16,892 nucleotides of DNA. Origin: Bacteriovoracaceae bacterium (GTDB lineage Bacteria > Bdellovibrionota > Bacteriovoracia > Bacteriovoracales > Bacteriovoracaceae). Made by a program: the position numbers and the translations under genes. Below the pieces are notes generated by a model. The model saw only the letters and a program-made list of their open reading frames with translations, was not told the origin of the DNA and did not search any database. Location: the NCBI GenBank assembly GCA_947448095.1, contig CANFNN010000026.1:1-16892 (forward strand), read 5' to 3'. Shown here piece after piece: positions 7,423 to 14,529 of the stretch (position 1 is its first letter; the number at the start of each line of letters is the position of its first letter).

Positions 7423-7437
7423 GGTGCAAAATGCACC
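7423..7437 (+). terminator. Short perfect hairpin after the M28 gene, possible terminator
   Basis: GGTGCA-AAA-TGCACC forms a six-base-pair stem eight bases after the M28 stop codon. No T-run follows on the plus strand, so it is not a classical intrinsic terminator. It may instead stabilise the 3' end or act with Rho. It separates the peptidase pair from the next operon. Confidence 0.35.
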
Positions 7438-7475
7438 TCTAGTCAAAAAGGTTCAGGCCTTAGTATTCAAAAGGA

Positions 7476-8141
7476 ATGCTAAAGCCTAGTTACCATCTCC
7501 ACCTTGATGCGGCCTTGTTGCCAATTTCCCTCATGAATAAATTAATCCATGAGGGTGGATTCCAGTGGGATGATTTTCCTCATCAGTTGGTGATTGAGGG
7601 AGAAAACTATTCTGCTCGGCACATGACTAAGTACCTTTATGCTCCCATAACACCTAATGAAGTCAAAAAAGAATGCCTCAAGCTTAAGAGCTGGGTTGAG
7701 GAATCAACTTTTAAAGGGCTTATTCAGTGCGAATTTATTATGGAAGAAAGTCACTGGACTGGTTTTAAGGTTGTTCAGAAAGAAGTAAGTCCTCCTTTTT
7801 CTATCAACTCAAGAATGCTGACGTCGAAGCGAGGTGATCGTTTCAAAAAACATGAACTTCATCTCGAGCTGATCAAGTCTAGAACTTCTGAGCGCATCAT
7901 CCAGGCCTTAATAGGCTGTGGGATGCACATCCTTGAGAATGAAGACGAAATAACCTTTACCTGTTGCGGTGATTCACGAGAACTTTTAAAAATTCGTGCC
8001 CTGCTGAATTCCTTTATGAGCAAACATTCAGGGGAAATATCAGGAAAACTAACCTATGAAGCCACCGCTTTTTGGAGTTTACACGGGCTTAGGCCAGAGT
8101 CTCTGCCACAAATCGTTGACCGGGTGAAAGTGCTGCAGTAA
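7476..8141 (+). CDS. Conserved-looking protein of unknown function, 221 residues
   Basis: Not recognised. The start is uncertain: ATG 7476 follows AAGGA with only one base of spacing, yet an in-frame TAG at 7461 excludes an earlier start, and the next Met is at residue 20. No signal peptide or membrane segment, so probably cytoplasmic. The first residues SYHLHLDAALLP look structured. A second block about 115 residues later starts with a similar HELHLEL and is followed by a helix (RIIQALIGCGM) and an acidic turn, which hints at an internal duplication of a beta-alpha-beta unit. A CC pair (TCCGD) occurs around residue 165. It is the first gene of a run with the esterase (10 bases later) and the permease, so it may be co-transcribed with them. 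Nothing here shows a function, and a link to hydroxybutyrate use is only positional. Confidence 0.75.
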   Translation: MLKPSYHLHLDAALLPISLMNKLIHEGGFQWDDFPHQLVIEGENYSARHMTKYLYAPITPNEVKKECLKLKSWVEESTFKGLIQCEFIMEESHWTGFKVVQKEVSPPFSINSRMLTSKRGDRFKKHELHLELIKSRTSERIIQALIGCGMHILENEDEITFTCCGDSRELLKIRALLNSFMSKHSGEISGKLTYEATAFWSLHGLRPESLPQIVDRVKVLQ

Positions 8142-8151
8142 ATTTAAATCC

Positions 8152-9099
8152 ATGTCACGTTACCTTATTTTGATTTTGATCATTTTGACCTCGCTTTGCA
8201 CCAATGCTTTTGGTGAAACTGTTTCTTTCTACAATCAAGGTCGACTCTTTAAATTAATTTCCCCTAAAGGAAAAAATCAAAAAAAACCACTTCTCTTGCT
8301 CCTTCACGGATGCAAGCAAAGTGCTGATACGATTCTTGAAGGCACTGGACTTAAAGAAGAAGCCCTGAAGCGTGATTTTTTTCTTTTGGTTCCTGAACAG
8401 TCGGCCATGATGAATAATGATCACTGCTGGAACTGGTTTTATTCTTTTGAACAAGTCCGAGGAAGCCTGACTGAAATGAGCTCAATCATTTCGGCGATTG
8501 AGGTTTTAGGTAATTCCTACTCTATCGATCGAACAAAAATCTATGCTGCGGGCATTAGTGCTGGTGGGGCCATGGCCCACAATCTTTTGGCCTGTTATCC
8601 TGATTATTTCTCTGGAGTCGCGATTCATTCAGGCCTCACGTACAAAACAGCAGAAAATATTTTTGAAGCACAAACAGTTCTCACTTCAACTGATCAAAAA
8701 GATCCTGAGTACTTAGGATCCAGGGCCTATGCTTGTGGCCAAACTTCAGGTAAGGCCCGCGTCCTCAAAAAGATTCTGATTATTCATGGCCTAGATGATA
8801 AACGAGTACCTTCACTCCATGCCGACTTAATGAGCTCCACTCAAGAAGTCATGAGTGATCTTTTAGACGATAACATCATCAATCATTCAGACTCTCCCCA
8901 GATCTATGAACAAACAACCAATTTTGCCAACGGTTACAAAGCCTTTATCACTGACAAAAACTATAAGTCCTTTTCAGAGAGAAAAATCCTGATTAAGGGC
9001 CTTAAGCACGCTTGGGGTGGTGGAAAACCTATCTCCATAAATTTTGACCCCGCCGCTCCTTCAAGTAATGCATTCATTTTCAATTATTTTAATCTGTAA
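8152..9099 (+). CDS. Secreted PHB-depolymerase-family esterase (alpha/beta hydrolase)
   Basis: A 315-residue hydrolase of the esterase/PHB-depolymerase (CE1/LpqC-like) family with a signal peptide ending NAFG. In order: PLLLLLHGCKQSADT (oxyanion strand-loop, typical of the family), WNWF, the nucleophile elbow GISAGGAM with Ser136, a likely acid Asp215 in IIHGLDDKRVP, and His286 in LKHAWGGG. Together these give a complete Ser-Asp-His triad. A C-terminal substrate-binding domain is not present, so action on short polymers or soluble esters is as likely as on granules. Family members also include feruloyl and acetylxylan esterases, which the sequence alone does not exclude. The permease 15 bases downstream and the convergent 3-hydroxybutyrate dehydrogenase favour a hydroxybutyrate substrate. 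No clear Shine-Dalgarno; the start is 10 bases after the preceding stop. Confidence 0.85.
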   Translation: MSRYLILILIILTSLCTNAFGETVSFYNQGRLFKLISPKGKNQKKPLLLLLHGCKQSADTILEGTGLKEEALKRDFFLLVPEQSAMMNNDHCWNWFYSFEQVRGSLTEMSSIISAIEVLGNSYSIDRTKIYAAGISAGGAMAHNLLACYPDYFSGVAIHSGLTYKTAENIFEAQTVLTSTDQKDPEYLGSRAYACGQTSGKARVLKKILIIHGLDDKRVPSLHADLMSSTQEVMSDLLDDNIINHSDSPQIYEQTTNFANGYKAFITDKNYKSFSERKILIKGLKHAWGGGKPISINFDPAAPSSNAFIFNYFNL

Positions 9100-9114
9100 A
9101 AATTAAGGTTCGTT

Positions 9115-10497
9115 ATGTTAGGTCTATTCGGTTTGATCATTTCTCTCAGTGCCCTCATTTATTTTGCCTACAAGGGAGTCAATGTTCTTCTCCTGGCACC
9201 CCTTTGTGCTCTCATTGCAGTTCTCTTTCAACCAGATCTCATGGGTTCTGCCTCTCAAGGAATTTTGCTCACTCAGTACACGCAAGTTTTTATGACGGCC
9301 TTATCTAAGTATGTTCTCCAATATTTCCCGGTCTTTTTACTGGGAGCGATTTTCGGAAAACTCATGAATGATTCTCGTGCTGCTGAAGTCATAGGAATGG
9401 GAATCTCTAAAAAGCTGGGCTCTCATCATGCGATTTTGGCAACGGTTTTAGCGTGCGGGATTCTGACCTATGGAGGAGTTTCTTTATTTGTGGTGGCGTT
9501 TTGCGTTCTCCCAATTTCAGTCACTCTGTTTGAGCAAGCAGGAATTCATCGCCGCTATATTCCCGGCTCAATTGCTTTGGGATCATTTACATTCACGATG
9601 ACCGCCCTGCCCGGCACACCCGCCATTCAAAATGCGATCCCTATGCCTTTTTTTGGAACCACGAGTTTTGCCGCTCCCATTCTTGGCTGCATCGCCGGTC
9701 TCATCATGTTCGGTCTAGGAATGATGTGGATGAAATACAATTCCAAAAAAATCCCTGCCGAAATCAAACTCTCCGAGATTAAAATCACTGAGGGACTCAA
9801 GCCCTCTTTTCTTTTAGCACTCACACCGCTACTCATTGTCATCATTGGAAATTTTTTGTTTTCAGAAATTTTAATTCCTAAGTGGGACGCAACTTTTCTT
9901 GAAGCAGGCTTTAATGTTTCTCTCAGTGCGGTTAAGGGTTTATGGGCAATCATTATTTCAATTACAGCGGCGATTTTGTTTATTCTTGTCTTTTTCAGGA
10001 AGTATTCTAAAAACTTTGTTCAAAGTCTCAATGAAGGAACAATGGGCTCTCTTCTTCCTATTTTTAATACCGCTTCAGAAGTGGGCTATGGTGCAGTGAT
10101 TGCGGGTCTGGCCTCTTTTAGTATTTTAAAAGACCTGATTCTGAATCTATCCCCATCCAATCCTTTAATCTCTGAGGCCGTGGCAATCAACTTGCTTGCT
10201 GGGATTACAGGATCTGCTTCGGGGGGAATGAGTATTGGTCTGCAAATTTTGGGTGGAAAATATTTAGAAATGGCCCAGCAACTTAATATTTCGCCAGAGC
10301 TGCTTCACCGGGTAGCAACTTTGAGTTCAGGAGGCTTTGATACTCTCCCGCATAATGGAGCTGTCATTAGCCTACTCACAATCTGTGGGCTGACTCACCG
10401 TGAATCGTATAAAGATATTTTTATGGTTGCAGTGGCCATACCGGTCGTAGCCACAATCGCAGTGATTACTCTTGGAACAATGTTTGGTAGTTTTTAA
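9115..10497 (+). CDS. GntP-family permease, probable 3-hydroxybutyrate transporter
   Basis: A 460-residue integral inner-membrane protein, highly hydrophobic throughout, with roughly eleven or twelve segments, for example residues 3-23, 25-42, 68-85, 105-138, 182-203, 228-247, 272-293 and the final 435-458. Typical GntP features are visible: the ILTYGGVSLFVVAFC segment around 116-130, an alanine/glycine/proline-rich region with TALPGTPAIQNAIP, and a second half with TASEVGYGAVIAG and LSSGGFDTLPHNGAVI. GntP members carry gluconate or related small carboxylates; some are 3-hydroxybutyrate permeases. Neighbours suggest the latter: the secreted esterase is just upstream and a dehydrogenase converges. 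AAGG (9105-9108) precedes the ATG by six bases. The stop lies one base from the opposing dehydrogenase stop. The substrate is inference; the family is firm. Confidence 0.85.
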   Translation: MLGLFGLIISLSALIYFAYKGVNVLLLAPLCALIAVLFQPDLMGSASQGILLTQYTQVFMTALSKYVLQYFPVFLLGAIFGKLMNDSRAAEVIGMGISKKLGSHHAILATVLACGILTYGGVSLFVVAFCVLPISVTLFEQAGIHRRYIPGSIALGSFTFTMTALPGTPAIQNAIPMPFFGTTSFAAPILGCIAGLIMFGLGMMWMKYNSKKIPAEIKLSEIKITEGLKPSFLLALTPLLIVIIGNFLFSEILIPKWDATFLEAGFNVSLSAVKGLWAIIISITAAILFILVFFRKYSKNFVQSLNEGTMGSLLPIFNTASEVGYGAVIAGLASFSILKDLILNLSPSNPLISEAVAINLLAGITGSASGGMSIGLQILGGKYLEMAQQLNISPELLHRVATLSSGGFDTLPHNGAVISLLTICGLTHRESYKDIFMVAVAIPVVATIAVITLGTMFGSF

Positions 10498-10498
10498 A

Positions 10499-11233
10499 CT
10501 ACTGGCCCATTCCCCATCCACCAGACATGGAGAAGGCTTCGCCAGTTATCGTTGCCGCTGCATCAGAGATAAAATAATTCACCATGCCGGCAACTTGCTC
10601 CGTTGTTGTAAATTTCTTGATACAAGCTGGCTTCAGCATAATCTCAGAGGCCACGTCTGCTTCAGTCATTTGATTAAGTTCTGCTTGTTTAGAGAGTTGC
10701 TGGCGCATGAGCGGGGTATCAACAAATCCCGGGCAAATGGAATTCACAGTAATATTGAACTCGCCTAGTTCCAAGGCCATCACTTTTGAAAGACCAAGAA
10801 CGCCGTGTTTGGCGGCCACGTAGGCGGCTTTATAGGGACTGGCGACTTTGCCGTGAATACTTGAAACATTTATAATTCTGCCCCAACCATTTTTTTTCAT
10901 GCCTGGGATCATCACCTTTGAGCATAAAAAAGTTCCAGTTAAAAGAATAGAAATCAATTGATTCCATTTCTCTAAAGGAAATTCATCCACTGGAGATAAA
11001 AACTGAAGACCACAGTTATTAATAAGAATAGTGGGTTCACCATATTGGCTTTGTGTTTGGGAGAGTGCCGCTTTAACGGCTTCTTCACTCGTGACGTCAC
11101 AGCGAACAAATGGGACGTCCTCTTTCGGAGGATTAATATCCCAACTGATCGCCTTAAAACCTTGAGCAGTCAGCTGATGAATAATCGCCAGCCCGATGCC
11201 ACTTGATCCACCAGTAACGACGGCAACCTTCAT
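10499..11233 (-). CDS. bdhA: 3-hydroxybutyrate dehydrogenase (SDR)
   Basis: Short-chain dehydrogenase, predicted to oxidise (R)-3-hydroxybutyrate to acetoacetate with NAD. The 244 residues show the cofactor glycine motif TGGSSGIG (7-14) and the catalytic Ser125, Tyr138 and Lys142. NNCG at 72-75 stands where NNAG is usual. By spacing from Tyr138, Gln77, His127, Lys135 and Gln179 correspond to the residues I recall as binding the substrate carboxylate in Pseudomonas 3-hydroxybutyrate dehydrogenase (Gln94, His144, Lys152, Gln196). A Trp in that enzyme is Phe170 here. The flanking phrases GWGRIINVSSIHGKVASP and AYVAAKHG are characteristic. It begins directly after the asnS stop (no gap, TAA-ATG) with a weak ribosome site, so it is likely coupled to asnS. 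Its end is one base from the permease stop. Confidence 0.85.
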   Translation of the reverse strand: MKVAVVTGGSSGIGLAIIHQLTAQGFKAISWDINPPKEDVPFVRCDVTSEEAVKAALSQTQSQYGEPTILINNCGLQFLSPVDEFPLEKWNQLISILLTGTFLCSKVMIPGMKKNGWGRIINVSSIHGKVASPYKAAYVAAKHGVLGLSKVMALELGEFNITVNSICPGFVDTPLMRQQLSKQAELNQMTEADVASEIMLKPACIKKFTTTEQVAGMVNYFISDAAATITGEAFSMSGGWGMGQ

Positions 11234-12628
11234 TTAAAACTCTGCATTTTTAGGAGTTCTTGGAAACGGAATCACATCTCGAATATTCGACATGCCCGAA
11301 ATGTACATCACAGCTCGCTCAAACCCGAGACCAAAGCCCGAGTGAGGAACTGATCCATATTTACGAAGATCAAGATACCACCAATAGTTTGTAGGATCCA
11401 TCTTCAGATCAGTCATGCGCTTAGTGAGCTTCTCATAAGAATCTTCCCGCTGAGAGCCACCAATCAGTTCTCCGACTCCAGGAACGAGAACGTCCATGGC
11501 GCGAACAGTTTTTCCGTCTTCATTCATTTTCATATAAAAAGATTTAATCTCTTTCGGATAATCAGTCACAATCGTTGGACGCTTAAAGTACTGCTCGGCC
11601 AAAAAGCGCTCATGCTCAGTCTGCAGATCAATTCCCCATGAAACAGGGTATTCAAATTTATGCGTTTTAGAAACTTCCTGAAGAATTTCAACCGCACTTG
11701 TATAGGTCACAGTTTCAAAAGGTGAATTCAAAACGTGCTCAAGAGTTTTTAAATTTTCTGGAGCGTATCTTGCGGCCAGAAATTCTAGTTCCTCCGGGCA
11801 CTGCTCCATTGATCTTTTAATTAAATGTTTCACGTAGCTAGTAGCAAGTTTGGCATTATCCTCTAAAGTCGCAAATGATGCCTCTGGCTCCACCATCCAG
11901 AACTCTGAAAGGTGACGAGCAGTGTTTGAGTTTTCTGAGCGAAAAGTGGGACCAAAGGTATATACGCGGCCTAGTCCTCCTACAGCAAAGGTCTCTGCTT
12001 CTAGTTGACCAGAAACGGATAAAAAGGTTTCACGCCCAAAGTAATCTTTTGTGAAATCAATCGCCCCTTTATCATTTTTAGGCAGCTTATCTAACGGCAA
12101 AGTAGAAATGCGAAACATTTCTCCCGCACCCTCGGCATCTGAAGCAGTGATAATGGGAGTGTTAAGATAAATAAAACTCTCATTTGTGAAAAACTCATGT
12201 GTTGCCTGGGCCAGAACGTGACGAAGACGAAAAACCGCAGAAAATGTATTTGTTCGAGAGCGCAAATGCGCAATCTCTCTCAAATACTCAAGCGAGGTTT
12301 CTTTTTTCTGAAGTGGATAGTCTTCAGTATTTAAGCAAAAAGTATGAACGCGGGTAGCTTGCATCTCAACTGGTTGTTTACCTTGAGAGGCGACCAGTAA
12401 GCCTTCGACCTCAACTGATGAGCCCAAAGTCAATTTGATCACGTCTTCATAATTAGTAAGTGTACCATCAACAATAATTTGAAGATCTTTTTGAGTGGTA
12501 CCGTCATTTAAAACCAGAAATGAAAATTTCTTCGACTGACGAAATGACTTAACCCAACCCTTAACAATAATCGTTTGATCAACAGGTTTGGTTTCATAAA
12601 CTTTTTTAATTAAAAGATAATCACTCAT
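11234..12628 (-). CDS. asnS: Asparaginyl-tRNA synthetase
   Basis: Attaches asparagine to tRNA-Asn in the cytosol. The 464-residue class IIb enzyme has an N-terminal OB-fold anticodon-binding domain (about 18-105, with GWVKSFRQSKKFSFLVLNDG). The catalytic core carries motif 2 FRSENSNTARHLSEFWMVE (229-247) and motif 3 GFGLGFERAVMYISG (431-445), and ends VIPFPRTPKNAEF, which is close to the canonical AsnRS C-terminus. Length matches the family (about 466). The start overlaps the kinase stop by one base (TAATG, 12628), with GGAG at 12636-12639 seven bases upstream. The gene is followed with no gap by 3-hydroxybutyrate dehydrogenase, an unusual company for a housekeeping synthetase. A real asnS suggests that Asn-tRNA is charged directly and not only through the Asp-tRNA amidation route. 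Confidence 0.97.
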   Translation of the reverse strand: MSDYLLIKKVYETKPVDQTIIVKGWVKSFRQSKKFSFLVLNDGTTQKDLQIIVDGTLTNYEDVIKLTLGSSVEVEGLLVASQGKQPVEMQATRVHTFCLNTEDYPLQKKETSLEYLREIAHLRSRTNTFSAVFRLRHVLAQATHEFFTNESFIYLNTPIITASDAEGAGEMFRISTLPLDKLPKNDKGAIDFTKDYFGRETFLSVSGQLEAETFAVGGLGRVYTFGPTFRSENSNTARHLSEFWMVEPEASFATLEDNAKLATSYVKHLIKRSMEQCPEELEFLAARYAPENLKTLEHVLNSPFETVTYTSAVEILQEVSKTHKFEYPVSWGIDLQTEHERFLAEQYFKRPTIVTDYPKEIKSFYMKMNEDGKTVRAMDVLVPGVGELIGGSQREDSYEKLTKRMTDLKMDPTNYWWYLDLRKYGSVPHSGFGLGFERAVMYISGMSNIRDVIPFPRTPKNAEF

Positions 12629-13635
12629 TATTTATCTCCAAAAATTTGTTTCTTAATTTCTTGAGTCTCGCTGAACTTAAGACGAGGACCGAACTGAGAA
12701 ACCACTTTGCTCGCTGCTAAAGAGGCCAGTTTTCCGGCCGAAGCATGAACATGGTTATGAGTCAGGGCATACATAAACGCCCCGGCATACATGTCGCCTG
12801 CACCATTTGAATCCACTGCTTTCACTGCGTATGGTTCAATATCAATAAAAGTGACTCCGTCCCAAATCATGGCACCGTTTTCACCAAGAGTGATCACGAA
12901 CGTTTTCGCCACTTTTTTAAGAGCTTCACGAGCGGTGAGAATGTCTGAAGAGTCTGTGTAATGGATGGCCTCTGATTCGTTACAAAAAAGAAGATCAACA
13001 CCACTAGGGCCAATCATTTCTTGAAGTCCGGCCTTGAAGAATTTCACCATGTTCACATCTGAGAAAGTCAGCGCCGTTTTTACACCTGCGGCTTCTGCCA
13101 CTTCTCTCGCCTTAATGGCGGCCAATTTTCCAGAGGGAGACGCTACTAGATAGCCTTCCATGTACATATATTTTGAATTTTTAATCGCCGTAGCATCGAC
13201 TTCATCGGTGCCAATCGAAGCCGTGATGCCTAAAAACGTATTCATCGTTCTTTCAGCGTCAGTGGTAATCATCACGAGACATTTTCCAGTGGTTCCTGAA
13301 TGACGATTATGTGTTTCAAGATTTGAGTCCACTCCGTTGTCTTGAAGATCTTGAAAATAAAAATTTCCGATTGGGTCTGAAGCAATCTTGCAAGAGTAGA
13401 ATGATTTAGCACCAAACTGGGCAACAGCAATAATGGTATTGGCAGCTGAACCACCACATTGTTGTTTTTTAGGATTTCCACCCAGAGCATCCAAAAGTTC
13501 ATTTTGGCGATCTTCATCCACTAAAGTCATCAGACCTTTATCGATCTTATATTTTGCTAAGAATTCGTCGCTGACTTCGAACTCCATATCAACCAAAGCG
13601 TTGCCAATGGCGTAGACGTCATATTTTGTGGTCAT
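12628..13635 (-). CDS. PfkB-family carbohydrate/nucleoside kinase, adenosine-kinase-like
   Basis: ATP-dependent small-molecule kinase of the ribokinase/PfkB fold, 335 residues. A GTG at 13641 is also in frame, but ATG at 13635 fits GGAG at 13641-13644 with five-base spacing. Visible elements are the N-terminal strand YDVYAIGNALVDMEF, CGGSAANTI (60-68, PfkB signature 1 region), and signature 2 DSNGAGDMYAGAF, whose last aspartate, Asp281, is the catalytic base. N-S replaces the more usual T in D-T-x-G-A-G-D. The overall form, including the FGAKSFYSCKIASDPIG segment, resembles bacterial and eukaryotic adenosine kinases; ribokinase or fructokinase cannot be excluded. The role would be purine-nucleoside salvage. 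It lies 39 bases after rsmJ and overlaps asnS by one base, so the three probably share a transcript. Confidence 0.85.
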   Translation of the reverse strand: MTTKYDVYAIGNALVDMEFEVSDEFLAKYKIDKGLMTLVDEDRQNELLDALGGNPKKQQCGGSAANTIIAVAQFGAKSFYSCKIASDPIGNFYFQDLQDNGVDSNLETHNRHSGTTGKCLVMITTDAERTMNTFLGITASIGTDEVDATAIKNSKYMYMEGYLVASPSGKLAAIKAREVAEAAGVKTALTFSDVNMVKFFKAGLQEMIGPSGVDLLFCNESEAIHYTDSSDILTAREALKKVAKTFVITLGENGAMIWDGVTFIDIEPYAVKAVDSNGAGDMYAGAFMYALTHNHVHASAGKLASLAASKVVSQFGPRLKFSETQEIKKQIFGDK

Positions 13636-13674
13636 GATCACTCCTGAATTGAAAGAACTCTTAATGTAAGGGAT

Positions 13675-14394
13675 TTAACCTGAAAAATACACATCATATC
13701 TTGTCGCCTTTCCCTCAAATTTAATTTTGGGGACTTCTCCCAGCTCGACCGACAAACGGGGGCGTTTAACCACTAGTCTTTTGGGATTTAGCTCGCGGGC
13801 CCGGCGAAAAACATTAAGTGCATCTTGGTCCTGACCGACAAAACTTCGAAATATACGCATCTCTTTTTTGGGCAAAGCTCGTGCATTTGCGTCCTCAAAC
13901 ATGGGATCAAAAAATACTACGTCTGGAATATTTTTTTGCGCCAGATAACTCTCGGCATCCATGGGAATAAAAGTCAGACAATTGACTGCTGGGTGATGGG
14001 CATTATTGAGAGCACTCTGAATCAAAAAAGCAATCACAGGGTGACGCTCAAGCGTAATCACTTCACAGCCAAAACTTAAAAATAAAAGAGTATCCCCTAA
14101 TAATCCCCCGGTAAGATCAAGAATTTTAGGCCGAATGCCCGGCTTGACCCCTACCGCCCGGGCCAGAAGCTCTTTGACAATAGAGGAGCGTTTAAAAAAT
14201 TCATCATGCCGCTCGAGTTCTTGATCAATCTGAATCCCGATGGGCCTTTCTTTGGGATCATCCGAGTGAAGCCAGTACTGCCCATTTATCCATTCTAAAG
14301 TGAGAAAAAGTCCCTCACTTTCACAATAATTATTTAGCCGTTGGAAATCTGACGTCTCAAACGAAAGAGCTCCCCCTATAACTTTTAAATTCAT
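13675..14394 (-). CDS. rsmJ: Ribosomal RNA small-subunit methyltransferase J (16S m2G1516)
   Basis: SAM-dependent methyltransferase acting on 16S rRNA guanine 1516 in the E. coli family member. The 239 residues show the cofactor loop LDLTGGLLGD (92-101), the acidic strand end LERHP (115-119), the DPMF box (163-166) characteristic of this family, KKEMRIFRSFVG (176-187) and VVKRP (208-212), all in RsmJ order. The family loop is usually DxTAGLGxD; here the alanine is glycine (TGGLLGD), a small change. The start codon has no Shine-Dalgarno; a TAATAT lies five bases upstream, so leaderless translation is possible. It opens the run rsmJ, kinase, asnS, 3-hydroxybutyrate dehydrogenase, and is divergent from gcvP over a 135-base gap that holds both promoters. 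Confidence 0.9.
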   Translation of the reverse strand: MNLKVIGGALSFETSDFQRLNNYCESEGLFLTLEWINGQYWLHSDDPKERPIGIQIDQELERHDEFFKRSSIVKELLARAVGVKPGIRPKILDLTGGLLGDTLLFLSFGCEVITLERHPVIAFLIQSALNNAHHPAVNCLTFIPMDAESYLAQKNIPDVVFFDPMFEDANARALPKKEMRIFRSFVGQDQDALNVFRRARELNPKRLVVKRPRLSVELGEVPKIKFEGKATRYDVYFSG

Positions 14395-14399
14395 GAGGC

Positions 14400-14428
14400 A
14401 TATTAGTGAAATGTTTAAAAAAAGTCGA
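14400..14428 (-). promoter_or_regulatory. Candidate promoter for rsmJ and the genes behind it
   Basis: On the minus strand TCGACT (14428-14423) is 17 bases from TAATAT (14405-14400), which ends five bases before the rsmJ ATG at 14394. Both hexamers match four of six consensus bases. Transcription would begin at the start codon, giving a leaderless message. Confidence 0.35.
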
Positions 14429-14432
14429 CTTT
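14421..14432. promoter_or_regulatory. Perfect 12-bp palindrome AAAGTCGACTTT, candidate operator
   Basis: The sequence equals its own reverse complement. It covers the rsmJ -35 candidate and the first two bases of the gcvP -35. A bound dimer here could affect both divergent promoters. The regulator is unknown. Confidence 0.35.
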
Positions 14433-14459
14433 GACTTAGTGCATTTTTATGTCTTATCT
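14431..14459 (+). promoter_or_regulatory. gcvP: Sigma70-type promoter for gcvP
   Basis: TTGACT (14431-14436) and TTATCT (14454-14459) are exactly 17 bases apart, five-of-six and four-of-six matches. A start near 14466 would give a leader of about 64 bases, ending in AAGGA (14519-14523), six bases from the ATG. No glycine-riboswitch architecture is recognisable in this leader, and it is too short for one. Confidence 0.5.
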
Positions 14460-14476
14460 CTTAACATTCCTTTTTC

Positions 14477-14517
14477 TCGGGTCTAACATACCACCACACA
14501 CATTTGCTTCTACCCGA
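14477..14517 (+). ncRNA. Possible leader hairpin in the gcvP 5' UTR
   Basis: TCGGGT (14477-14482) can pair with ACCCGA (14512-14517), a six-base-pair stem around a 29-base open loop that ends two bases before the ribosome site. It is weak, and no known riboswitch fold is recognised. Confidence 0.2.
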
Positions 14518-14529
14518 TAAGGAATATCT

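Noticed and set aside
10472..10768. 98-codon open frame on the plus strand over the dehydrogenase C-terminus
   Set aside because: It runs antisense to the conserved dehydrogenase and overlaps the permease end; shadow frame.
13636..13641. GTG 13641 as the kinase start
   Set aside because: It overlaps the GGAG ribosome site, which is spaced correctly for ATG 13635.
14395..14529. Glycine riboswitch ahead of gcvP
   Set aside because: The leader is about 64 bases and lacks the tandem aptamer form; nothing recognisable.
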